A stretch of 64,000 bases of DNA from CAXXOK01 sp963675925 (GTDB taxonomy: Bacteria > Bacillota > Clostridia > Christensenellales > Aristaeellaceae), in assembly GCA_963675925.2 (NCBI GenBank), contig CAXXIB010000004.1:1054001-1118000 (forward strand), given 5' to 3'. Numbering within the stretch: the first letter of the stretch is position 1; every line of letters begins with the position of its first letter. The notes under the pieces were generated by a model that was given only the letters and a program-made list of their open reading frames with translations, did not search any database and was not told the origin of the DNA. The translations under genes were made by a program, and so were the position numbers. Shown here piece by piece: positions 44,419 through 51,542 of the stretch.

Positions 44419-44462
44419 GTGTGGTTGACAGGGGGCCGGTTTAGGTGGGGGTTTGCCCCAGG
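44243..44462. repeat. Rhs-core repeat R4
   Basis: Shared core with one inserted base near the ACCCAAGTGTGG segment. Its outer flank, CAGGTGCATTATATCATTC, matches that of R1. Confidence 0.75.
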
Positions 44463-44588
44463 TGCATTATATCATTCACTTGCAGGCATTGTTAACTCAA
44501 TACAGTAGCGTTTGTTACAGACTATAAGTATAGTAGGATGTACAAATATAAACAAGGACTGTTACAGGGCCTCCTGTTGTAGCGTAAA

Positions 44589-45035
44589 CTATTCGTTCTC
44601 TTTAAACATATACTCAAATGCTATTCCGGTTTCCTCGCACCATTTTTTTGCGAACTTAATACAAAAACGATTATAGAATGTATCGAACTCAATTTCTGCA
44701 TTGTGATCTAACCGGTCCATAATGAATGTGTGAGCTTTATCACAATATTCGGCGGCCAATTCGCTCAGTTCTTCATTGAATTCGATTGGAAACTCCGGAT
44801 ACGCATTCAACCCATACGCCTTATACTCGTCAGAGTCGCCATATTCTTTTTGTAAGTATATCTGGTCGACATGCGCAGCCGAGAAGCGTGGAAGTCGCAT
44901 ATACAATTCTGTGTTTGTTTTCATATGCTCTGGAATAATAAAACCTGCCTTTATTTGACCAGTTGAATATTCCAGGAAGTATGGTATTGCATGAAATAGG
45001 GCACGCGCAATTGCCTCAAGTTTTACAATTTCCAT
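44589..45035 (-). CDS. immunity-like protein, family A copy 2
   Basis: 148 residues from the ATG at 45035 (GGAGG eight bases upstream). Paralog of 38499-38945. Soluble and acidic. Located 24 bases after the intact tip at 45059. The region downstream duplicates that of copy 1, but the left arm of the terminator is lost here (AAGGACTGTTACAGGGCCT near 44554). Confidence 0.65.
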   Translation of the reverse strand: MEIVKLEAIARALFHAIPYFLEYSTGQIKAGFIIPEHMKTNTELYMRLPRFSAAHVDQIYLQKEYGDSDEYKAYGLNAYPEFPIEFNEELSELAAEYCDKAHTFIMDRLDHNAEIEFDTFYNRFCIKFAKKWCEETGIAFEYMFKENE

Positions 45036-45058
45036 TGTAATATCCTCCTTGTTAGATT

Positions 45059-45814
45059 TCATTCTAATTGCACTCCGAACCAAATATGGAAGCTATGGGG
45101 TTCGGCGTGAAAATGCCAGTAAAAACCAGTACCATGGACTTTTGGCTTTGCTCCCATGTTATTTCCAAATGCTTGGGATAATAACTTTGCATCTGATGGG
45201 TACTGAGTATATACTCCCCATGCTTTTTCATCTTTATATTGACGAGTTAATCTTATAAGGGTTTCTTCATATCCTAAATATAACACTGCCTCAAAATAAT
45301 GCATTCCGGGACCAACTCGGTGTAAATAGCCATCTTCTCTGCCAACATATGCTATATAGTAAAGAGCGCTAGTCATTTCGTCGCTTGCTACAATGTCAGC
45401 CTCTAAGACGGTTGTCACAGTTTTGGCAACTACGGCAGGACGTGCAACAATGATATCTCTAGATATTGGTGTGCTACTAAAAATCTGTACTGTTCCATCG
45501 AAAAAATTGTAAGCTAGCACTGCTAAACCAATTGCAAGCGCACCACCAGCGGGAGAACCAGAATTATATTGGAAAACATTGATTTGCGGTATTCTGCCCG
45601 AAAAATCAGACATGACCAAAGGATTATTTCTACAGTACCCAAACACATTATGCCCAAGCAACTGTCCCGGTTTCCCTAGCACACTATCCGCATTCACAAA
45701 CCTGCCCCAGACCGGATTGAAATACCGGCTGCGGAGGTAACACAGGCCTGTTTTCTCGTCATAGACATAGCCCCGGTAGCGGAAGGGATTCAGGGTGCCG
45801 AGTGTAGTTGTCAA
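45059..45814 (-). CDS. orphan Rhs tip with His-rich toxin domain
   Basis: 251 codons. Core YVYDEKTGLCYLRSRYFNP and FVNADSVLGKPGQLLG, then a hydrophobic stretch (GGALAIGLAVLAYNFF) and a C-terminal domain with YLHRVGPGMHYFE, WGVYTQYPSDAKLL and HGTGFYWHFHAEPHSFHIWF. The clustered histidines suggest a metal-dependent nuclease or similar, but this is not proven. No start or ribosome site. A decayed copy lies at 38969-39305. Confidence 0.65.
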   Translation of the reverse strand: MTTTLGTLNPFRYRGYVYDEKTGLCYLRSRYFNPVWGRFVNADSVLGKPGQLLGHNVFGYCRNNPLVMSDFSGRIPQINVFQYNSGSPAGGALAIGLAVLAYNFFDGTVQIFSSTPISRDIIVARPAVVAKTVTTVLEADIVASDEMTSALYYIAYVGREDGYLHRVGPGMHYFEAVLYLGYEETLIRLTRQYKDEKAWGVYTQYPSDAKLLSQAFGNNMGAKPKVHGTGFYWHFHAEPHSFHIWFGVQLE

Positions 45815-45838
45815 GGTGCCGGTTTAGGTGAGGGGCTT
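45622..45838. repeat. Rhs-core repeat R5
   Basis: In-frame core from KTGTL to FGYCRNNPL, with the 5' boundary near the LTKTG codons. Confidence 0.75.
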
Positions 45839-45929
45839 TAATAATGAAACAATGAGTGTTCGGCTGGTAGATATCTGCGTACGTCAAGTATGCTGACCTT
45901 TCTGTAAAAAGGATTTCCATAAATAAGAA

Positions 45930-45975
45930 CCTGATTCACAGATTGATGTAATCATACATCAATCTGTGAATCAGG
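45930..45975 (-). terminator. private hairpin of the 46.0-47.4 kb cassette
   Basis: A perfect 20-base stem with six-base loop (arms 45930-45949 and 45956-45975), followed on the minus strand by TTCTTATTTATGG. Confidence 0.75.
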
Positions 45976-46025
45976 TAAAGAAGCGAAAGATAGTAGTAAT
46001 AATAGCTATATTGTCTTGTAATTAA

Positions 46026-46571
46026 TCAGGGTTCATCAACGTAATTCCCATCTTCAGTCAGTATGGTATATGGCGTCCTAGTCTGTTCCAAATCAACAGG
46101 TAATGATGTTGAGCAACCATATTCGTAAGGAGAGTCTACAATTATAGCCGCTTGTGTAACTGGATTGTCCAATAAGACAAGTGTAATTTTTGAAGAAAAG
46201 AATATGTCCAGTACTTGAATATCGCCAGCGATATCGTTATGACCTACCCTTTCATGCAACTGATAGGAAATGCCTTTGTTATCTAAAGCCGTAAGATATT
46301 CTTCCCAATTCATCCCAATGTCAAGCATTTGTGCAGCAATCATGCAAATAAAGATATCACGCTCTCCTTCGCTGGTATCCTTTTGTGGTGTTAACTTGCT
46401 CCAGTCGGTGACAAGATAGTTCACCAACTCACCATAGCCGTCTTCAATACTTTGTTCCACATAACCAGGTCTTTGTGTATTTATAACGCGTTTTCCAGCT
46501 TCTCCCAAAGAGAATGAGAATATTAGGATGATGATTAGTAACGTAAATAGACTTTTCTTGTTATTTCGCAT
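46026..46571 (-). CDS. secreted immunity-like protein
   Basis: 181 residues, GGAGAG upstream. Signal peptide (about 1-24), then a soluble domain with DIFICMIAAQMLDIGMNWEEY. The export signal suggests it meets its toxin outside the membrane. Located 85 bases after the tip at 46656. Family unknown. Confidence 0.6.
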   Translation of the reverse strand: MRNNKKSLFTLLIIILIFSFSLGEAGKRVINTQRPGYVEQSIEDGYGELVNYLVTDWSKLTPQKDTSEGERDIFICMIAAQMLDIGMNWEEYLTALDNKGISYQLHERVGHNDIAGDIQVLDIFFSSKITLVLLDNPVTQAAIIVDSPYEYGCSTSLPVDLEQTRTPYTILTEDGNYVDEP

Positions 46572-46655
46572 AAGGTTCTCTCCATTTCATGAGCTTTATT
46601 GAATTCGTAATAGTCAATCTTCAAGTTTGATAACCTTTTTCTTAAGCATGCTTTC

Positions 46656-47411
46656 TCAGTGATGTTCTAGTCTGTTTGAATCTATACTTTGGAATTTCTT
46701 GATGAGTTGTTGTTTGAAAAAACCTATCGTGTAATTAATGGTCAGGGTATATTCTGTATAGGGATATGTATCCATATTCTTTTCTGCTGCAGCACTTATT
46801 CTATCTGTGCCGACTAGAATCGCCGCAGAGATGCTACTCCTAAGATTGAATGGAATACTATAATAGTCTAAGACAGCTTGTACTGTGTCCCCAATACTGA
46901 AACTTTGTTCAGCAATTGCAAAACAAATACCAGATACATAGGTGTTGAAGTTACGATGCACTTTTGTTTGCGTTGTATATGTTACAGATACGATATCTGG
47001 ATCCCATAACGTACCATAATTTCCGCCTCTATCGTATTGAGAAGGAATATATAACTGTAACTCTTCTCCAGTGATAGCTTTATAATCTGTAAGTGCATCT
47101 AGATAAGGCGTATATATAGCAGGATCTGATACATACCACCCAGCTACTTTTACTTTGAACTCAACTGGATAGGTTGTAGAAAAGGGGGTTTTGCCTTCGG
47201 TATCCACTAATAAAACCGGATTACTTCTACAATACGCAAACGCATTATGCCCAAGCAACTGTCCAGGTTTCCCAATCACGCTATCCCCATTCACAAACCT
47301 GCTCCACGTGGGGTTGTAGTACCGACTCCGCAGGTAGTAGAGACCCGTTTCCTCGTCGTAGACATAGCCCCGGTAGCGGAAGGGGTTCAGGGTGCCCAAT
47401 GTAGTTGCCAA
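46656..47411 (-). CDS. orphan Rhs tip with unassigned toxin domain
   Basis: 251 codons. Core YVYDEETGLYYLRSRYYNP, WSRFVNGDSVIGKPGQLLG and FAYCRSNPV, then about 175 variable residues: DALTDYKAITGEELQLYIPS, SGICFAIAEQSFSIGDTVQA and a C-terminal YTLTINYTIGFFKQQ. No toxin family recognised. Its partner is secreted, which suggests an extracellular or envelope target. No start or ribosome site. Confidence 0.6.
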   Translation of the reverse strand: MATTLGTLNPFRYRGYVYDEETGLYYLRSRYYNPTWSRFVNGDSVIGKPGQLLGHNAFAYCRSNPVLLVDTEGKTPFSTTYPVEFKVKVAGWYVSDPAIYTPYLDALTDYKAITGEELQLYIPSQYDRGGNYGTLWDPDIVSVTYTTQTKVHRNFNTYVSGICFAIAEQSFSIGDTVQAVLDYYSIPFNLRSSISAAILVGTDRISAAAEKNMDTYPYTEYTLTINYTIGFFKQQLIKKFQSIDSNRLEHH

Positions 47412-47460
47412 GGTGCCGGTTTTGGTAAGGGGCTTGCCCCAGGCATCGTAGGTGTATGGT
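47222..47460. repeat. Rhs-core repeat R6
   Basis: The longest intact core, ending upstream in YTYDAWGKPLTKTGT. The right-hand neighbour gene stops at 47472, so the junction is within about 12 bases. Confidence 0.75.
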
Positions 47461-47471
47461 ACCGTTAAGAG

Positions 47472-47918
47472 CTATGCGCAAATAGCTTCAAGAAAACGAA
47501 TGATATCATTCGTTTCCTTGTAAAAAATTCTTTTTATGAATATACTTGTAAATACAAGAAATAATGATGTAATAACTCCGAGTGGAATGATTGTAATAAG
47601 AAAATCAATAAAGTTATGAGAATTTATACAATCGAAGACAGCATAAATTAAGAAAAGCAAACTAATACTGATGTAGAAGGATGGACGCAAACGAAGCTTA
47701 CCGTCAAGTTCAACACCATTACCTGTACGAGATACATAAATAATAATAGAAGGCTGAGGATATAATGATACCGCCTTCGCAAATACGTATTTTGTTTTCT
47801 TAATCTTAATTTTATCACCATCAACCCTTATTGTAAAACCCCGACTATTTGCTTCATTGAGTTGAGTAATGAAGTTTTCTTGCGTCATAGTTAGTGTCCA
47901 ATGAAATTTCCTTTTCAT
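47472..47918 (-). CDS. two-helix membrane protein, paralog of 35831-36367
   Basis: 148 residues from the ATG at 47918 (AAGGAG upstream). The N-terminus MKRKFHWTLTMTQENFITQL precedes a beta-rich domain and two membrane helices near 80-97 and 105-128. It has no toxin tip of its own directly upstream, only a hairpin and the truncated DUF5412 gene. Orphan immunity-like gene. Confidence 0.6.
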   Translation of the reverse strand: MKRKFHWTLTMTQENFITQLNEANSRGFTIRVDGDKIKIKKTKYVFAKAVSLYPQPSIIIYVSRTGNGVELDGKLRLRPSFYISISLLFLIYAVFDCINSHNFIDFLITIIPLGVITSLFLVFTSIFIKRIFYKETNDIIRFLEAICA

Positions 47919-48172
47919 ACTACTACTCCTTATCCTTTGTATTCCTATTGAGAACAATATAATATAGTGAGCCACTCAATATATTATCCAATGAATAGGT
48001 TAAGTGTTGTTATCTCATACTAAACGGGGAAAGTAGAGCTCTTCTTGGATTCAACATATGAGGTGAATGGCGGTAGCTTATATGGAAATATTATCTTCAG
48101 TAAATGCAATTTGTAGTATATCGGAATACTTATATTAGTACAACATATCTTTTGATTGTGTAATAGTACTAA
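47919..48172. other. A+T-rich gap, no gene seen
   Basis: Nothing recognisable apart from the upstream region of the two-helix membrane protein. Confidence 0.3.
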
Positions 48173-48221
48173 AGCCTTGTAGAAATGGTGTGAACGTTAA
48201 TTACACCATTTCTACAAGGCT
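48173..48221 (-). terminator. private hairpin of the type-44 cassette
   Basis: A perfect 19-base stem (arms 48173-48191 and 48203-48221) around an 11-base loop. The T-run after it is short. Confidence 0.65.
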
Positions 48222-48358
48222 AATACTTATCTGTTCTTATTGGTACAAATTGTATACTTCAGGAAAGACCGTGTAATCTAACCCAAAGTAACACATTTAC
48301 GAGGGCCATATACTATATGACTTAACAACAAGCTAATACAAATAGGCGCTAGAAGCTT

Positions 48359-48664
48359 CTACCAGCACCAGCTGCTTTTGCCTTCCCATTTCATACCATT
48401 CTCATTTGCTGTAATGATTACAACAGATGATTCTGCCACTGTATCACCTTTTCCATCATTCCAATACGCATCCAGTCTGTGTAATCCATCTGGAGAGAGT
48501 ATGCTTTCAATTAAATGTTCTGCTGGTCGACCGTCAATTTGCGTTGCTTGGGATTTCTGCCAGTGATTGTGTATCAATAAACCTACCAATACAAGACCGG
48601 AAACAACGACAGTTATACAAAGTATCAATACTATAAGTTGTGAACGTTTAGTCTTCTTTATCAT
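48359..48664 (-). pseudogene. truncated DUF5412-like immunity gene
   Basis: Nearly identical to 39915-40373 for the first 99 or so codons, then diverges abruptly after GKSSWC and stops (WC-W-stop). The extracytoplasmic domain loses its last third. It overlaps the toxin end by 17 bases as in the other copy. Confidence 0.7.
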
Positions 48665-49370
48665 GGGTTCTCCTAAATTCCCCATCAAATATATCGTATC
48701 GTATTAGGTTACTCAAGCCAAACATCGAAAAGTCAAGGTTTTGTTTCTTTCTGAGGCGAAAACCATACTCAATTCCCGCTGCATCCATGGGGTCATCGCC
48801 AAAGTTTGGCCACCATTCACCACATCCATGGCTTGAAGTATTTGATATTTGTTGATACAAGCCCGCTCCTGCGCGCAACACGGCTAAACTAAACAACTGT
48901 GATCCAACATAGCTAAAAGGTATATTGCCAGGTTCATCGCTTCGTAATGCGATACCATTATAAGTATATGTGTTTTCTCTTCTCAAGCCCCAATCTTCTC
49001 TTGCTTTCAGGTTCCACTTTCCGCCACTTTTTACATTTTGATAAAACACATACTCCGCTACTCCATCTGGAAGAAGATTATACCATCCTATTTCCCGATA
49101 TGCATCTCGCATTTCTTTATTAAGACATTCTGTAATATCAATACTTTCTTGCCCTTCATTATCAACTCGCATTACTGGATTGTTGGTACAGTATGTAAAG
49201 AGATTACAACCGCCTATGCGCGCTCCTTTATCAAACTGCCTATCCGCATTGATGAACCTTCGCAACTCAGGATAATAATACCTGCTGTTGAGGTAATACA
49301 TCTGTGTTTCTTCGTCAAACACATAGCCCCTATAACGGAATGGGTTATAACGGCCCAAGTTGCAGGCCAT
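48648..49370 (-). CDS. orphan Rhs tip with type-44-like polymorphic toxin domain
   Basis: 240 codons. A divergent core (FRYRGYVFDEETQMYYLNSR, FINADRQF, LFTYCTNNPV) leads to a domain with FYQNVKSGGKWNLK, RENTYTYNG, LAVLRAGAGLYQQ and PNFGDDPMDAAGIEYG, the pattern of polymorphic toxin type 44 (proposed nuclease). The N-terminal ATG is only a core codon; NTITGS is open ahead of it and no ribosome site exists. The toxin looks intact while its adjacent immunity gene is truncated. Confidence 0.7.
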   Translation of the reverse strand: MACNLGRYNPFRYRGYVFDEETQMYYLNSRYYYPELRRFINADRQFDKGARIGGCNLFTYCTNNPVMRVDNEGQESIDITECLNKEMRDAYREIGWYNLLPDGVAEYVFYQNVKSGGKWNLKAREDWGLRRENTYTYNGIALRSDEPGNIPFSYVGSQLFSLAVLRAGAGLYQQISNTSSHGCGEWWPNFGDDPMDAAGIEYGFRLRKKQNLDFSMFGLSNLIRYDIFDGEFRRTHDKED

Positions 49371-49390
49371 GGACCCTGTGATTGTGTTCT
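49180..49390. repeat. Rhs-core repeat R7 (divergent)
   Basis: Same protein block as R1-R6 but clearly less similar in DNA, so it came from a different rhs lineage. Confidence 0.6.
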
Positions 49391-49547
49391 TCTATTTTCT
49401 TATTAGACTTGTCTCCGATATATGCAAAGCTTTGCGCTAATCCATGAAGATTCTAACTTGTCTCCAAGAAAACTGACAATCGATGTACTATCTCTGGAGT
49501 GTATTGGAATTCAATAAGTAAATAGGGAAATAACGGGTATACGTAGC

Positions 49548-49691
49548 TTGAAAAAATTGTTTGCTACTTCCATTGCACTCTTCTGCACCGTCTTATTCGT
49601 TCCTAGCGCTATTGCTGTGTTCATTTTACGGGGTCAGGGCATAGTACGATGTAAGATGGTTTATTGCAAAATACCATGTTGCATGATATAA
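49548..49691 (+). pseudogene. signal-peptide remnant
   Basis: TTG-started 47-codon frame beginning MKKLFATSIALFCTVLFV and PSAIA, a clean Sec signal peptide, which then runs into unrelated residues. There is no ribosome site. Looks like the 5' end of a lost secreted-protein gene at the array edge. Confidence 0.35.
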
Positions 49692-49692
49692 T
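49664..49692 (+). promoter_or_regulatory. promoter of the AraC regulator gene
   Basis: TTGCAA 49664-49669, 17-base spacer, TATAAT 49687-49692. The operator dyad begins at the next base. Confidence 0.75.
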
Positions 49693-49710
49693 AGTTAGAC
49701 GAGACTAACT
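49693..49710. promoter_or_regulatory. DtxR-family-like operator 1
   Basis: AGTTAGACGAGACTAACT, arms AGTTAG/CTAACT, immediately downstream of the -10. Nearly identical to the dyad before the transporter operon. Confidence 0.65.
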
Positions 49711-49746
49711 CGGTTCAGTGATGTTTCTATAGTGAAAGGCCCATCA

Positions 49747-50727
49747 ATGATAGCGAACGATAATGCTCAAACCATCATAGGGAACGCAAACGATAAGCAT
49801 TGCCCCTTGTGTGAAAAACTAAATGAGATGTATGGTAATGATCAATTTCAGCAGTGCATAATTCTACCGGAATGTATTGGGAAGGGGTATTTTCAAAGGA
49901 CTATTATCAGACCATCTGTCGAAATCGCAATATGCGATATGCGCTTTTATCAGAATTTCAAGTTACGTGGAAACAGGCAGAAACTTGGGTATGATTTTTC
50001 TTTTTTCTTTGGCGAAGAAATACAATTTTTTACGACAAATAATCAAAGCAAGTATACATTACACAGCGGAGATAGCTGCGTGCTTGATAGGAACGCACGC
50101 TTTGGCATAACGGATATTGATGAAGGACAGCATCTGTCCTATATCAATATTGGATTGAGTAACGACACCCTTCATACTATATTGAATAACACAGCCGCCG
50201 ATAAGGCGCTGATGGGATTGTTGGAAATGGAACCTATCAGAAGAACCAGCGTCTCAATACAGCGCATATTAAATGATATGAATCATTGCAATCTTTCAGG
50301 CGCTGTAAAAAAAATGTATTTGGAAGCAAAAGTAGTAGAGCTGCTTGCTGTTTATATAGACGAGCTGCTGCTGGAAGATCATGTAATGCAATCGACCTCT
50401 TTCACGAAAGATGATATGCTGTCGATTTCCAAGGCAAAAGATATTATTGACAATGACATCGCCAATACACCATCCTTGAGTGTGCTTGCCAGAATGGTTT
50501 GCCTCAGTGAATATAAGCTGCAAGCCGGGTTTAAAAAGCTTTTGGGAATGACGGTTTATGCATACGTTATCGATAGAAGACTTGAGAAAGCTAGACTTTT
50601 ACTGGAACAGGGCAATGTGAAGGTATCGGATGTAGCCCTCCATGTAGGCTATAATGAGCTAGGCCGGTTTGCAGAGAAATTCCGAAAAAAATTCGGGGTG
50701 AATCCATCGGAATATCTAAAAAAATAA
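49747..50727 (+). CDS. AraC-family regulator, PchR/YbtA-like
   Basis: 326 residues from the ATG at 49747 (AAAGG seven bases upstream). The C-terminal 95 residues form the double helix-turn-helix: LSVLARMVCLSEYKLQAGFK and VSDVALHVGYNELGRFAEKF, ending KKFGVNPSEYLK. The N-terminal effector domain is unlike sugar-binding AraC domains and fits the PchR/YbtA group that senses siderophore complexes. An early HCPLCEKL could bind a metal. Its promoter carries the metalloregulator-type dyad. Probably activates the downstream transporter operon. Confidence 0.85.
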   Translation: MIANDNAQTIIGNANDKHCPLCEKLNEMYGNDQFQQCIILPECIGKGYFQRTIIRPSVEIAICDMRFYQNFKLRGNRQKLGYDFSFFFGEEIQFFTTNNQSKYTLHSGDSCVLDRNARFGITDIDEGQHLSYINIGLSNDTLHTILNNTAADKALMGLLEMEPIRRTSVSIQRILNDMNHCNLSGAVKKMYLEAKVVELLAVYIDELLLEDHVMQSTSFTKDDMLSISKAKDIIDNDIANTPSLSVLARMVCLSEYKLQAGFKKLLGMTVYAYVIDRRLEKARLLLEQGNVKVSDVALHVGYNELGRFAEKFRKKFGVNPSEYLKK

Positions 50728-50746
50728 GTAAGATAAATACAGAAAA

Positions 50747-50778
50747 ACGGAGAGACACACGGGGCTCTCCGTTTTTTT
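50747..50778 (+). terminator. terminator of the AraC gene
   Basis: ACGGAGAG...CTCTCCGT followed by seven T. Confidence 0.85.
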
Positions 50779-50835
50779 GCATATAAAATTGAATGTTTTT
50801 GCATAGACTTACCCAATGGAAACGCATTAAACTTT

Positions 50836-50890
50836 TTGGGAGTGCCTGAAAGGGCGCTACTATTTCGACAAGTGGTTAGACGAGTCTAAC
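50836..50890 (+). promoter_or_regulatory. transporter operon promoter with operator 2
   Basis: A weak TTGGGA (50836-50841), 16-base spacer and TACTAT (50858-50863), then the perfect 7-2-7 dyad GTTAGACGAGTCTAAC (50875-50890). A repressor bound there would block the start of transcription. Confidence 0.6.
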
Positions 50891-50909
50891 TTCAAAAGGA
50901 GAGGATACA

Positions 50910-51524
50910 ATGAAACATACGAATACGCAAAAATTGAAAGGCAAAGACTTTGTGACGGTTGGTATATTCACGGTTATTTTTATGGTGGTGTATATGGTAG
51001 TCAGTATGCCGTTTATGCCTTTTATAGCGGTGATGTTTCCGTTAATTGGGAGCATATGCGCGCTGTTTACCGCCCCGATCTATATGCTGCTAACCTATAA
51101 GGTAGCCAAACGGGGCACCGTGCTGTTGTTTGCGGCGGCATCCGGTCTTCTATATGTATTTATGGGATACTTCTATATACTTCCTATCGGTATTGTTGCC
51201 GGAATCGTATGCGAAATCATTCTGCGGAAGGGGGAATACTATCGCAGCTTTTGGCATAATGCGGCAAGCTATTCCGTTTTCAGCGTTTTGATGTTCGTTA
51301 GCACTACATATATACCCATTTATGTTTTCGGACCTGAATACTATTTACAGATTTCATCCAATAATGTCGAATCGGCGTTGATACAGATTCAATTTGCACA
51401 GTCGCCGCTATGGGTCATCGCTGCAGTTGTGGTTACTGTAGTCGCCTCTATTATCGGCAGCTTGATCGGACGGAAGCTGCTGAGGAAGCACTTCATCAAA
51501 GCGGGGCTGATATCGGCTCAATGA
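50910..51524 (+). CDS. ECF transporter S component, MptD / Trep_Strep family
   Basis: 204 residues, AAAGGAGAGG upstream. Six hydrophobic helices; the MptD/Trep_Strep family is recognised by the N-terminal KGKDFVTVGIFTVIF and the FPLIGSICALFTAPIYMLLT stretch. S components bind the substrate in the membrane and work with EcfT and EcfA, all encoded downstream. Substrates of this family are uncertain; the metalloregulator-like operator points to a metal, haem or siderophore. Confidence 0.85.
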   Translation: MKHTNTQKLKGKDFVTVGIFTVIFMVVYMVVSMPFMPFIAVMFPLIGSICALFTAPIYMLLTYKVAKRGTVLLFAAASGLLYVFMGYFYILPIGIVAGIVCEIILRKGEYYRSFWHNAASYSVFSVLMFVSTTYIPIYVFGPEYYLQISSNNVESALIQIQFAQSPLWVIAAVVVTVVASIIGSLIGRKLLRKHFIKAGLISAQ

Positions 51525-51542
51525 TATATCGAGGTGAAGCAG

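Noticed and set aside
35831..49390. CRISPR array or tandem satellite
   Set aside because: The repeats are 100-240 base coding segments of an Rhs core separated by genes of 1-2 kb, not short direct repeats with spacers.
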